A stretch of DNA of 64,000 bases, from assembly GCA_947172415.1 (NCBI GenBank), contig OX359189.1, forward strand, positions 10,345,358 to 10,409,357. Direction: 5' to 3'. Below are positions 34,544 through 47,500 of this stretch, one piece after another. The DNA comes from Chondrosia reniformis (Eukaryota > Porifera > Demospongiae > Chondrillida > Chondrillidae). The notes beneath the pieces are model-generated. The model was not told the origin of the DNA. It did not search any database and saw only the letters and a list, made by a program, of their open reading frames with translations. The translations under genes and the position numbers were made by a program. Positions within the stretch are counted from its first letter, which is position 1. Each line of letters begins with the position of its first letter.

Positions 34544-37500
34544 TAGTGCATTTCACCATAAATGCAAAATTTTACAAGTTATGAAAGGTAGTGTAAATAG
34601 CTGACAAAAACGGTTATTTTGAAAAAGTGGACTTATTGCACCATGGCAACCAATTTATGACAGGTGGGTTACCATGGAAACGCCTTACAATATTGCGACA
34701 CTGGTTTCCATGGTTTTTAGAGTGTTGCGCAATAGCGTTGAAGAAGAAGAATATAATTTAAAGCTTCAGTCTTTGTATCTCACTAACGGTAAGAGGTAAG
34801 CCAATACTTTTCTAGAAATAGTTATAATAATGTATTTCCTAAAGTTGGATATTGATTTAAACATCATATGACAAACTTAAGGTATGATTTTTAGGCAAGT
34901 CGGCCAATTGACTTGTTGGGACATTCTGTAATTTCGGCCAGTAACATCTACCGCGCTGGCGCTGACACTTTGGCATACTAAGAAGACATAAGTGTGCTAG
35001 ATTGTGACGGATAGTTTTTGTCTAGTTTCCCTTTCAATAAGGAGATAATCGTCTATATTTTGATATTGTGTTTGTTTAGGCTGCTCAAAGTTATGCATAC
35101 GTATTGGAATTTGGTAGACCTTTAGGCCATTTCAGCAACCCAGCGACTTTGTATCCTTACTTAATCAGGTCTTGTCAAAAACGTATCGGATAGCTTTTCC
35201 AGAATTTCCATTCTACCTCATAACTTGGTACCTTTCTTTATGTAACTACGATGATTTGTCACCCTAATGCCTATTAACATAATCTACGCATTGTATGGTT
35301 TACAAATTCAGCATATCTGTTGAACATTTGATTGTATTTTTCCTTCTTGTTATAGAATGTATCTCAAAGTTTTAGTATTGTTTGTAATTTCGAAAAAATA
35401 CCTAATTTTAATTACCATGAGTTTATAGGTGTTATGTAAACAATATATATATATAAGGATAAATCTTTATATGGTCTCGGTGGGCACTCTCCTATGAGAT
35501 TTGTATTCTTTCACCTTCACGTCTGCAGCTCTCCCAGTGGTGGCATTCCCATATGGATCAAGATAGGCATGGTTTTAGTCCCGGCATTTTCTGAAAAATT
35601 TACGAATGAGGTCTACATCAGCTGACTCTAATGCAAGTGGAACTGTCCTTCTTAAACCAGCCATAGAGTAGTCACATCTTTCTCTAGTATACTGCTTAGC
35701 CTTGGCCCAGCATCGCTCAATAGGGTTGAGCTCAGGGTGGAACTATTATGTGAGTACATACAAGCACATTCACATTAGCACATTGTGAGGTGATTTGAGG
35801 CATGTACGGTACAAATCAGCAAAATCTGAACACTCAATGAGTGCATGGACTGTAAAGCGGAAGGTTTTTAGAAAGTGTTTGAAAACGGTAAAGTACCTTT
35901 TTTCAGTAAAATGGATGTCTTTGTGCTTATATTTCAACGTTATAAACTGAAATATTTGACACTTTTCGTTCATTCGATTAACACGGCAAGGACTAGGTGC
36001 ACTGGTACATCCATTAAACGTTCAGTTTTTCCTGATTTGTACGTACCTTTGGATTGAATAGACATTTATGGCCCCTTTCTTCTAAAAACGTTTGCACCAT
36101 TGGCTTTTCATACTTAAAGTCTGGAAACTCCTCTAATATTTTCACCATTTCACATCGATTAAGGTGTGTAGTGTTAATTCCTCGCTCCTGAAGAACAACT
36201 TCAAGGCCTTTTGGTGTTCCATCATGAAAAACCATTAACTGCTCCCTCCCATCTGGTAGTCTTCCTGGTCTCATACGAGGCTGTCCCCCTCCAGGTTTGA
36301 CATTCATCAGCCTAGCTCTCAGTGCGTTCTTTGCATAGATCATGTGGCCACTGCTGTGATCAAATACCCACACAAGGTCAAAATTTTCCTTGGGGTACTT
36401 GAACCCTGCTATTTGCACAGCAGTTTCCACATTCTTCATGAACTTATCACCATTCCAGTATCCATCTCTCTGGAACTCCAGTAGCACTCTTGCCTGCCTG
36501 GGGAATACACCATGATTCTGCCTTCGTGCATCAGCCAGCTGCTCTACTGAGAGACACAGGTAGCCTCCATGTTCTTCGATAAAGTCGCTTACCATGATGC
36601 CATTTCCTTTTCCCTTTGGTCTAACTGCCCCTTGTCCTTCCTGGTCCACCCAGATAGAGCTTTTGGCATCATTTGCATTAAAGACAGTTTCATCATGGTA
36701 AATTAGGACAAGATGCTTTGATTGTGAAGGATCGCCTAGACATGTTTTTTATAATTAAATTTACTTGTTGATTTACTCTTATTGTAGACATACCAGAGTT
36801 CCAAGAGGGTATACCATCACTGCAAATGGGTGGAGGTAGGTGAGTTTCCTCTAGAAATTTGATTTTTCTGAGAAAATTCATACGAAATTCAACCGTTTCT
36901 GGTTTGTCGTGCCCATCGCTGTATCCCTGTTTGTATGGCTTTTGAGTAAAGCCTAGTTTCTTTATGTACCTATAATTATTTGTTCATTAATAATCCTAAT
37001 AATAGTTCCTTTAAGTTTTAGTTGCGATTAACATACCTATAGGCTGTAACCTCTGATATTGTCTTAGGAAAGCCATCTGATAATTCTAGAGTTTTTAAGA
37101 AGTCATTGAACCACTGCTGGAAATTTGCACTGGTTAGGAAGTACTTGGGATCGTGAACCATTTCCCTTAGCCACTCAGTGGCTTTCCTCTTTATGTCCTC
37201 ATGATTTATTAACATCACCCTGAAATATATAGGTTTTATATGTGATGCACACTATACATTGCAATAATATGCTTGTATTTACCGATTATGTTTTCCCCTC
37301 TTGTCACTCAAAGAATTGCCATTGGTCCTATAAAATTCCTTTCGCCAGCGAGCAATGGAACTCTTCTCCATTCCTAGGGCATCAGCTGAGTATTTTGCTG
37401 AATCAGTTTTACTGAGCAACAGATTTCTTCGATGGTGGTCATAAAGTAGGACACCTAGCCGCTTCCTGTCAGAAGTTGACAATGATTTGACCCATTCCTG

Positions 37501-38565
37501 ATGGAGGGACTGTGCCTTATCAAAGGTCAATTCATTGTCGCTGTCATCTGCCTCCTATGTAAATATGCATGCATATTTGTATTTTGCTTTGAATTTTTAG
37601 AAGTAAATTGTTAATTGTTGTAAATGCATGCTTATGTTAAATTAACTAACGGTGTCTTCAGAGGAAGAAGATGATTCTTCTGGAGGTAGGTGAAGTTCAT
37701 TCTCACTCTCCAATATGGCTGGAACAACTTCAGATGGTTCCACATGCACTCCATCATCGTCAACTTGGGTTTGACCTTAATAAGTTATAGACTCAGTCTA
37801 GCTTCATATATATACAAAACTGTGGTCATGATCATTAATCATGATAGTCGTGCATGTATATATATATGCATAAATCCATGCTGCCTTCATTTACATATCC
37901 TATCATATACCTTCATCCATGGTTTCAGCCAATACTCCTTGTGCTGGTTGGAAATTCCACCTTTTCTGTGATAATTCCCTAGCTGCCTTCTTAGTCATTT
38001 TTTTCTTAGATACAGGCTTTCCATAGCCTGTATAACTTATAGACCTTTTAGTTCTATATGATTTTCGAATTTTATGTGATTCTGAAGGGATTTCTTGGCC
38101 TTCTTCACGATTGCCGTTTTTGGGCGAATTTTGCTCCATGTTGGATACTTCAAGTGTCTGAATCGACTTATGCGTGTATCTAAGTACTCTTATTTTATAG
38201 GTAAGTCGTTTCCAAGGTGTTTGGAATGCTTATTCTTAAGAAAATGCCTAAAATATTAATGCATTTGTTATATTACTTAGTAACCACCATTTTTGTGATC
38301 AAGGAAACACGCGTAATACATGCGTAGTTACGGAACCATAACTCATTAAATATACAACCGTGACCAAATGCTCGGCGCTGATTGGATGGAACATATAGGT
38401 AGATTTATTGATCCATATAACGGAGCGAACGTTTTTCAATCCGAAAAGGGATACGTATGCAGTAGAAATTTATCTTCAATTTGATATATAATATGTGTAA
38501 TTTGGGTTATCTTTTCTCCAACAACGCTTTAGAATATAATTTTGCATTTATGGTGAAATGCACTA
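34544..38565 (-). mobile_element. Complete Tc1/mariner-like (IS630-type) DNA transposon, 4,022 bp
   Basis: A perfect 28-bp terminal inverted repeat begins TAGTGCATTTCACC at 34544 and is mirrored at 38538-38565. TA target duplications flank it (34542-34543 and 38566-38567). An empty site in the same array at 39053-39074 reads straight through with one TA (39065-39066) and has the same left and right flanking variants, which fixes the insertion ends. The only clear gene inside is an intact DDE transposase on the minus strand. About 1 kb at 34572-35574 downstream of the transposase has no recognised content. Confidence 0.92.
35575..38139 (-). CDS. DDE transposase (IS630/Tc1/mariner superfamily, spliced)
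   Basis: Seven exons (37911-38139, 37651-37775, 37283-37554, 37037-37219, 36794-36969, 36047-36735, 35575-35742) join in phase to 613 residues with no stop or frameshift. The N-terminus is basic and charged. A helix-turn-helix region follows (SADALGMEKSSIARWRKEFY). Then comes a conserved pre-catalytic stretch (YIKKLGFTQKPYKQGYSDGH). The catalytic triad is visible: Asp in LIYHDETVFNAND, Asp in LVWVFDHSSGH, and Glu in HPELNPIERCW. KGKGNGIMVSDFI and GGGQPRMRPGRLPDG fit a eukaryotic IS630-like family also known to me from fungi and cnidarians. It cuts and pastes the 4-kb element using its 28-bp ends. The intact frame and matching ends suggest recent activity. Confidence 0.88.
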
Positions 38566-41500
38566 TAGGTAGTTATAGGTAGGTATAGGGAGGTAGGTAT
38601 ATGTAGGTAGGTATCGGTGGGTAGGTATAGGTGGGTAGGTATAGGTAGGTATAGGTAGGTAGGTATAGGTAGGTATAGGTATGTAGGTATAGGTAGGTAT
38701 AGGTAGGTAGGTATAGGTAGGTAGGTATAGGTAGGTATAGGTGGGTAGGTATAGGTAGGTATAGGTTGGTAGGTATAGGTAGGTATAGGTAGGTAGGTAT
38801 AGGTAGGTATAGGTAGGTAGGTATAGGTAGGTAGGTATAGGTAGGTATAGGTAGGTAGGTATAGGTAGGTAGGTATAGGTGGGTAGGTATAGGTGGGTAG
38901 GTATAGGTAGGTATAGTAGGTAGGTATAGGTAGGTATAGGTAGGTAGGTATAGGTAGGTATAGGTAGGAAGGTATAGGTAGGTAGGTATAGGTAGGAAGG
39001 TATTGGTAGGTATAGGTGGGTAAGTATAGGTAGGTATAGGCAGGTAGGTATAGGTAGGTATAGGTAGGTAGTTATAGGTAGGTATAGGTAGGTAGGTATA
39101 GGTAGGTAGGTATAGGTGGGTAGGTATAGGTGGGTAGGTATAGGTAGGTATAGGTAGGTAGGTATAGGTAGGTATAGGTATGTAGGTATAGGTAGGTATA
39201 GGTAGGTAGGTATAGGTAGGTAGGTATAGGTAGGTATAGGTGGGTAGGTATAGGTAGGTATAGGTTGGTAGGTATAGGTAGGTATAGGTAGGTAGGTATA
39301 GGTAGGTATAGGTAGGTAGGTATAGGTAGGTGGGTATAGGTAGGTATAGGTAGGTAGGTATAGGTGGGTAGGTATAGGTGGGTAGGTATAGGTGGGTAGG
39401 TATAGGTGGGTAGGTATAGGTAGGTATAGTAGGTAGGTATAGGTAGGTATAGGTAGGTAGGTATAGGTAGGTATAGGTAGGTAGGTATAGGTAGGTAGGT
39501 ATAGGTAGGTATAGGTGGGTAGGTATAGGTAGGTATAGGTCGGTAGTTATAGGTAGGAATAGGTTGGTAGGTATAGGTAGGTATAGGTAGGTAGGTATAG
39601 GTAGGTATAGGTAGGTAGGTATAGGTAGGTATAGGTAGGTGGGTATAGGTAGGTATAGGTAGGGAGGTATAGGTAGGTTGGTATAGGTAGGTAGGTATAG
39701 GTGGGTAGGTATAGGTAGGTATAGGTGGGTAGGTATAGGTAGGTATAGGTGGGTAGGTATAGGTAGGTATAGGTAGGTAGGTATAGGTGGGTATAGATAG
39801 GTATTGGTAGGTAGGTATAGGTAGGTATAGGTAGGTATAGGTAGGCAGGTATAGGTAGGTAGGTATAGGTAGGTATAGGTAGGTATAGGTAGGTAGGTAT
39901 AGGTAGGTATAGGTAGGTAGGTATAGGTATGTAGGTATAGGTAGGTAGGTATAGGTGGGTAGGTATAGGTAGGTATAGGTAGGTATTGGTAGGTAGGTAT
40001 AGGTAGGTATAGGTAGGTATAGGTAGGTAGGTATAGGTAGGTAGGTATAGGTAGGTATAGGTAGGTGGGTATAGGTAGGTATAGGTAGGTATAGGTAGGT
40101 ATGTATAGGTAGGTAGGTATAGATAGGTAGGAATAGGTAGGTATAGGTAGGTATAGGTAGGTATAGGTAGGTAGGTATAGGTAGGTATATGTAGGTAGGT
40201 ATAGGTAGGTATAGGTAGGTATAGGTAGGTAGGTATAGGTAGGTATAGGTAGGTAGGTATAGGTAGGTAGGTATAGGTAGGAAGGTTTAGGTGGGTAGGT
40301 ATAGGTAGGTATAGGTGGGTAGGTATAGGTAGGTATAGGTAGGTATAGGTAGGTAGGTATAGGTAGGTATAGGTAGGTAGGTATAGGTATGTAGGTATAG
40401 GTAGGTAGGTATAGGTGGGTAGGTATAGGTAGGTATAGGTAGGTATTGGTAGGTAGGTATAGGTAGGTATAGGTAGGTATAGGTAGGTAGGTATAGGTAG
40501 GTAGGTATAGGTAGGTATAGGTAGGTGGGTATAGGTAGGTATAGGTAGGTATAGGTAGGTATGTATAGGTAGGTAGGTATAGATAGGTAGGAATAGGTAG
40601 GTATAGGTAGGTATAGGTAGGTATAGGTAGGTACGTATAGGTAGGCATATGTAGGTAGGTATAGGTAGGTATAGGTAGGTATAGGTAGATAGGTATAGGT
40701 AGGTATAGGTAGGTAGGTATAGGTAGGTAGGTATAGGTAGGAAGGTTTAGGTGGGTAGGTATAGGAAGGTATAGGTGGGTAGGTATAGGTAGGTATAGGT
40801 AGGTATAGGTAGGTAGGTATAGGTAGGTAGGTATAGGTGGGTAGGTATAGGTAGGTATAGGTAGGTAGGTATAGGTAGGTATAGGTAGGTATTGGTAGGT
40901 AGGTATAGGTAGGTATAGGTAGGAATAGGTAGGTATAGGTAGGTAGGTATAGGTAGTTAGGTATAGGTAGGTATTGGTAGGTAGGTATAGGTAGGTATAG
41001 GTAGGTATAGGTAGGTATAGGTAGGTAGGTATAGGTAGTTAGGTATAGGTAGGTATAGGTAGGTGGGTATAGGTAGGTATAGGTAGGTATAGGTAGGTAT
41101 GTATAAGTAGGTTGGGATAGAGAGGTAGGAATAGGTAGGTATAGGTAGGTATAGGTAGGTATAGGTAGGTGGGTATAGGTAGGTATATTTAGGTAGGTAT
41201 AGGTAGGTATAGGTAGGTATAGGTAGCTAGGTATAGGTAGGTATATTTAGGTGGGTATATGTAGGTAGGTATAGGTAGGTAGGTATAGGTGGGTAGGTAT
41301 AGGTAGGTATAGGTGGGTAGGTATAGGTAGGTATAGTTAGGTAGGTATAGGTAGGTATAGGTAGGTAGGTATAGGAAGGTATTGGTAGGTAGGTATAGGT
41401 AGGTATAGGTAGGTATAGGTAGGTAGGTATATGTAGGTGGGTATGGGTAGGCAGGTATAGGTAGGTAGGTATAGGTAGGTATAGGTAGGTATAGGTAGGT

Positions 41501-44500
41501 AGGTATAGGTAGGTATAGGTAGGTAGGTATAGGTAGGTAGGTATAGGTAGGTAGGTTTAGGTGGGTAGGTATAGGTAGGTATAGGTGGGTAGGTATAGGT
41601 AGGTATAGGTAGGTATAGGTAGGTAGGTATAGGTAGGTATAGGTAGGTAGGTATAGGTATGTAGGTATAGGTAGGTAGGTATAGGTGGGTAGGTATAGGT
41701 AGGTATAGGTAGGTATTGGTAGGTAGGTATAGGTAGGTATAGGTAGGTATAGGTAGGTAGGTATAGGTAGGTAGGTATAGGTAGGTATAGGTAGGTGGGT
41801 ATAGGTAGGTATAGGTAGGTATAGGTAGGTATGTATAGGTAGGTAGGTATAGATAGGTAGGAATAGGTAGGTATAGGTAGGTATAGGTAGGTATAGGTAG
41901 GTAGGTATAGGTAGGTATATGTAGGTAGGTATAGGTAGGTATAGGTAGGTATAGGTAGGTAGGTATAGGTAGGTATAGGTAGGTAGGTATAGGTAGGTAG
42001 GTATAGGTAGGAAGGTTTAGGTGGGTAGGTATAGGTAGGTATAGGTGGGTAGGTATAGGTAGGTATAGGTAGGTATAGGTAGGTAGGTATAGGTAGGTAT
42101 AGGTAGGTAGGTATAGGTATGTAGGTATAGGTAGGTAGGTATAGGTGGGTAGGTATAGGTAGGTATAGGTAGGTATTGTAGGTAGGTATAGGTAGGTATA
42201 GGTAGGTATAGGTAGGTAGGTATAGGTAGGTAGGTATAGGTAGGTATAGGTAGGTGGGTATAGGTAGGTATAGGTAGGTATAGGTAGGTATGTATAGGTA
42301 GGTAGGTATAGATAGGTAGGAATAGGTAGGTATAGGTAGGTATAGGTAGGTATAGGTAGGTACGTATAGGTAGGCATATGTAGGTAGGTATAGGTAGGTA
42401 TAGGTAGGTATAGGTAGATAGGTATAGGTAGGTATAGGTAGGTAGGTATAGGTAGGTAGGTATAGGTAGGAAGGTTTAGGTGGGTTGGTATAGGAAGGTA
42501 TAGGTGGGTAGGTATAGGTAGGTATAGGTAGGTATAGGTAGGTAGGTATAGGTAGGTAGGTATAGGTGGGTAGGTATAGGTAGGTATAGGTAGGTAGGTA
42601 TAGGTAGGTATAGGTAGGTATTGGTAGGTAGGTATAGGTAGGTATAGGTAGGAATAGGTAGGTATAGGTAGGTAGGTATAGGTAGTTAGGTATAGGTAGG
42701 TATTGGTAGGTAGGTATAGGTAGGTATAGGTAGGTATAGGTAGGTATAGGTAGGTAGGTATAGGTAGTTAGGTATAGGTAGGTATAGGTAGGTGGGTATA
42801 GGTAGGTATAGGTAGGTATAGGTAGGTATGTATAAGTAGGTTGGGATAGAGAGGTAGGAATAGGTAGGTATAGGTAGGTATAGGTAGGTATAGGTAGGTG
42901 GGTATAGGTAGGTATATTTAGGTAGGTATAGGTAGGTATAGGTAGGTATAGGTAGCTAGGTATAGGTAGGTATATTTAGGTGGGTATATGTAGGTAGGTA
43001 TAGGTAGGTAGGTATAGGTGGGTAGGTATAGGTAGGTATAGGTGGGTAGGTATAGGTAGGTATAGTTAGGTAGGTATAGGTAGGTATAGGTAGGTAGGTA
43101 TAGGAAGGTATTGGTAGGTAGGTATAGGTAGGTATAGGTAGGTATAGGTAGGTAGGTATATGTAGGTGGGTATGGGTAGGCAGGTATAGGTAGGTAGGTA
43201 TAGGTAGGTATAGGTAGGTATAGGTAGGTAGGTATAGGTAGGTATAGGTAGGTAGGTATAGGTAGGTAGGTATAGGTAGGTAGGTTTAGGTGGGTAGGTA
43301 TAGGTAGGTATAGGTGGGTAGGTATAGGTAGGTATAGGTAGGTATAGGTAGGTAGGTATAGGTAGGTAGGTATAGGTGGGTAGGTATAGGTAGGTATAGG
43401 TAGGTAGGTATAGGTAGGTATAGGTAGGTATTGGTAGGTAGGTATAGGTAGGTATAGGAAGGTATAGGTAGGTATAGGTAGGTAGGTATAGGTAGTTAGG
43501 TATAGGTAGGTATAGGTAGGTGGGTATAGGTAAGTATAGGTAGGTATAGGTAGGTATGTATAAGTAGGGAGGGATAGAGAGGTAGGAATAGGTAGGTATA
43601 GGTAGGTATAGGTAGGTATAGGTAGGTGGGTATAGGTAGGTATATTTAGGTAGGTATAGGTAGGTATAGGTAGGTATAGGTAGCTAGGTATAGGTAGGTA
43701 TATTTAGGTAGGTATATGTAGGTAGGTATAGGTAGGTAGGTATAGGTGGGTAGGTATAGGTAGGTATAGGTGGGTAGGTATAGGTAGGTATATTTAGGTA
43801 GGTATAGGTAGGTATAGGTAGGTAGGTATAGGAAGGTATTAATAGGTAGGTATAGGTAGGTATAGGTAGGTATAGGTGGGTAGGTATATGTAGGTAGGTA
43901 TTGGTAGGCAGGTATAGGTAGGTAGGTATAGGTAGGTATAGGTAGGTATAGGTAGGTATAGGTAGGTGGGTATAGGTAAGTATAGGTAGGTATAGGTAGG
44001 TATGTATAGGTAGGTAGGTATAGATAGGTAGGAATAGGTAGGTATAGGTAGGTATAGGTAGGTAGGTATAGGTAGGTATAGGTAGGTATAGGTAGGTAGG
44101 TATAGGTAGGTATAGGTAGGTAGGTATAGGTAGGTAGGTATAGGTGGGTAGGTATAGTTAGGTATAGGTGGGTAGGTATAGGTAGGTATAGTTAGGTAGG
44201 TATAGGTAGGTATAGGTAGGTAGGTATAGGAAGGTATTGGTAGGTAGGTATAGGTAGGTATTGGTAGGTATAGGTAGGTAGGTATATGTAGGTAGGTATT
44301 GGTAGGCAGGTATAGGTAGGTAGGTATAGGTAGGTATAGGTAGGTATAGGTAGGTATAGGTAGGTGGGTATAGGTAAGTATAGGTAGGTATAGGTAGGTA
44401 TGTATAGGTAGGTATGTATAGATAGGTAGGAATAGGTAGGTATAGGTAGGTATAGGTAGGTAGGTATAGGTAGGTATAGGTAGGTATAGGTAGGTAGGTA

Positions 44501-47500
44501 TAGGTAGGTATAGGTGGGTAGGTATAGGTAGGTAGGTATAGGTAGGTATAGGTAGGTATAGGTAGGTAGGTATAGGTAGGTATAGGTAGGTAGGTATAGG
44601 TAGGTATAGGTAGGTATAGATAGGTAGGTATAGGTAGGTATAGGTAGGTAGGTATAGGTAGGTATAGGTAGGTATAGTTAGGTAGGTATAGGTAGGTAGG
44701 TATAGGTAGGTATAGGTAGGTCGGTATAGGTAGGTAGGTATAGGTGGGTATAGGTGGGTAGGTATAGGTAGGTAGGTATAGATCGGTAGGTATAGGTAGG
44801 TATAGGTAGGTAGATATAGGTAGGTAGGTATAGGTAGGTAGGTATAGGTAGGTATAGGTAGGTATAGTTAGGTAGGTAGGTATAGGTAGGTAGGTATAGG
44901 TAGGTATAGGTAGGTATAGTTAGGTAGGTATAGTTAGGTATAGGTAGGTAGGTATAGGTAGGTATAGGTAGGTAGGTATAGGTAGAGAGGTATAGGTAGG
45001 TATAGGTAGGAAGGTATAGGTAGGTAGGTATAGGTAGGAAGGTTTTGTTAGGTATAGGTAGGTAAGTATAGGTAGGTATAGGTAGGTAGGTATAGGTAGG
45101 TAGGTATGGGTAGGTATAGGTAGGTAAGTATAGGTTGGTATAGGTAGGTATAGGTAGGTAGGTATAGGTAGGTATAGGTAGGTATGTATAGGTAGGTAGG
45201 TAAAGGTAGGTAGGTATAGGTGGGTAGGTATTGGTAGGTATAGGTGGGTAGGTATAGGTAGGTATAGGTAGGTAGGTATAGGTAGGTATAGGTAGGTAGG
45301 TATAGGTGGGTATAGATAGGTATTGGTAGGTAGGTATAGGTAGGTATAGGTAGGTATAGGTAGGTAGGTATAGGTAGGTAGGTATAGATAGGCAGGTATA
45401 GGTAGGTAGGTATAGGTAGGTATAGGTGGGTATAGGTAGGTATTGGTAGGTAGGTATAGGTAGGTATAGGTAGGTAGGTATAGGTAGGTAGGTATAGGTA
45501 GGTGGGTATAGGTGGGTAGGTATAGGTAGGTATAGGTAGGTAGGTGTAGGTAGGTATAGGTAGGTATTGGTAGGTAGGTATAGGTAGGTATAGGTAGGTA
45601 TAGGTAGGTAGGTATAGGTAGGTAGGTATAGGTTGGTATAGGTAGGTGGGTATAGGTAGGTATAGGTAGGTATAGGTAAGTATGTATAGGTAGGTAGGTA
45701 TAGATAGGTAGGAATAGGTAGGTATAGGTAGGTATAGGTAGGTATAGGTAGGTAGGTATAGGTAGGTATAGGTAGGTATATGTAGGTAGGTATAGGTAGG
45801 TATAGGTAGGTATAGGTAGGTAGGTATAGGTAGGTATAGGTAGGTAGGTATAGGTAGGTGGGTATAGGTAGGTAGGTTTAGGTGGGTAGGTATAGGTAGG
45901 TATAGGTGGGTAGGTATAGGTAGGTATAGCTAGGTATAGGTAGGTAGGTATAGGTAGGTAGGTATAGTTGGGTAGGTATAGGTAGGTATAGGTAGGTAGG
46001 TATAGGTAGGTATAGGTAGGTATTGGTAGGTAGGTATAGGTAGGTATAGGTAGGTATAGCTAGGTAGGTATAGGTAGGTAGGTATAGGTAGGTATAGGTA
46101 GGTGGGTATAGGTAGGTATAGGTAGGTTTAGGTAGGTATGTATAAGTAGGTAGGGATAGAGAGGTAGGAATAGGTAGGTATAGGTAGGTATAGGTAGGTA
46201 TAGGTAGGTGGGTATAGGTAGGTATATGTAGGTAGGTATAGGTAGGTATAGGTAGGTATAGGTGGGTAGGTATAGGTAGGTATAGTTAGGTAGGTATAGG
46301 TAGGTATAAGTAGGTAGGTATAGGAAGGTTTTGGTAGGTAGGTATAGGTAGGTATAGGTAGGTATAGGTAGGTAGGTATAGGTAGGTAGGTATTGGTAGG
46401 CAGGTATAGGTAGGTAGGTATAGGTAGGTATAGGAAGGTATAGGTAGGTATAGGTAGGTGGGTATAGGTAGGTATAGGTAGGTATAGGTAGGTATAGGAA
46501 GGTATAGGTAGGTATAGGTAGGTGGGTATAGGTAGGTATAGGTAGGTATAGGTAGGTAGGTATAGGTAGGTATAGGTGGGTAGGTATAGGTAGGTATAGA
46601 TAGGTAGTTATAGGTAGGTAGGTATAGGTAGGTAAAGGTAGGTATAGGTAGGTAGGTATAGGTAGGTATAGGTAGGTAGGTATAGTTAGGTAGGTATAGG
46701 TAGGTATAGGTAGGTATAGATAGGTAGGTATAGGTAGGTATAGGTAGGTAGGTATAGGTAGGTATAGGTAGGTATAGTTAGGTAGGTATAGGTAGGTAGG
46801 TATATGTAGGTATAGGTAGGTCGGTATAGGTAGGTAGGTATAGGTAGGTATAGGTGGGTAGGTATAGGTAGGTAGGTATAGATAGGTAGGTATAGGTAGG
46901 TATAGATAGGTAGATATAGGTAGGTAGGTATAGGTAGGTAGGTATAGGTAGGTATAGGTAGGTATAGTTAGGTAGGTATAGTTAGGTATAGGTAGGTAGG
47001 TATAGGTAGGTATAGGTAGGTAGGTACAGGTAGACAGGTATAGGTAGGTATAGGTAGGAAGGTATAGGTAGGTAGGTATAGGTAGGAAGGTATTGGTAGG
47101 TATAGTTGGGTAAGTATAGGTAGGTATAGGTAGGTAGGTATAGGTAGGTATAGGTATGTAGGTATAGGTAGGTATAGGTAGGTAGGTATAGGTAGGTAGG
47201 TATAGGTAGGTATAGGTGGGAAGGTATAGGTAGGTATAGGTTGGTAGGTTTAGGTAGGTATAGGTAGGTAGGTATAGGTAGGTATAGGTAGGTAGGTATA
47301 GGTAGGTAGGTATAGGTAGGTATAGGTAGGTAGGTATAGGTAGGTAGGTATAGGTGGGTAGGTATAGGTAGGTATAGGTAGGTAGGTATAGGTAGGAATA
47401 GGTAGGTAGGTATAGGTAGGTAGGTATAGGTAGGTATAGGTGGGCAGGTATATGTAGGTATAGGTCGGTAGTTATAGGTAGGTATAGGTTGGTAGGTATA

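Noticed and set aside
34542..38567. TATA four-base target duplication for the transposon
   Set aside because: The empty site at 39065 has a single TA at the junction, so the duplication is TA and the element starts with TAG.
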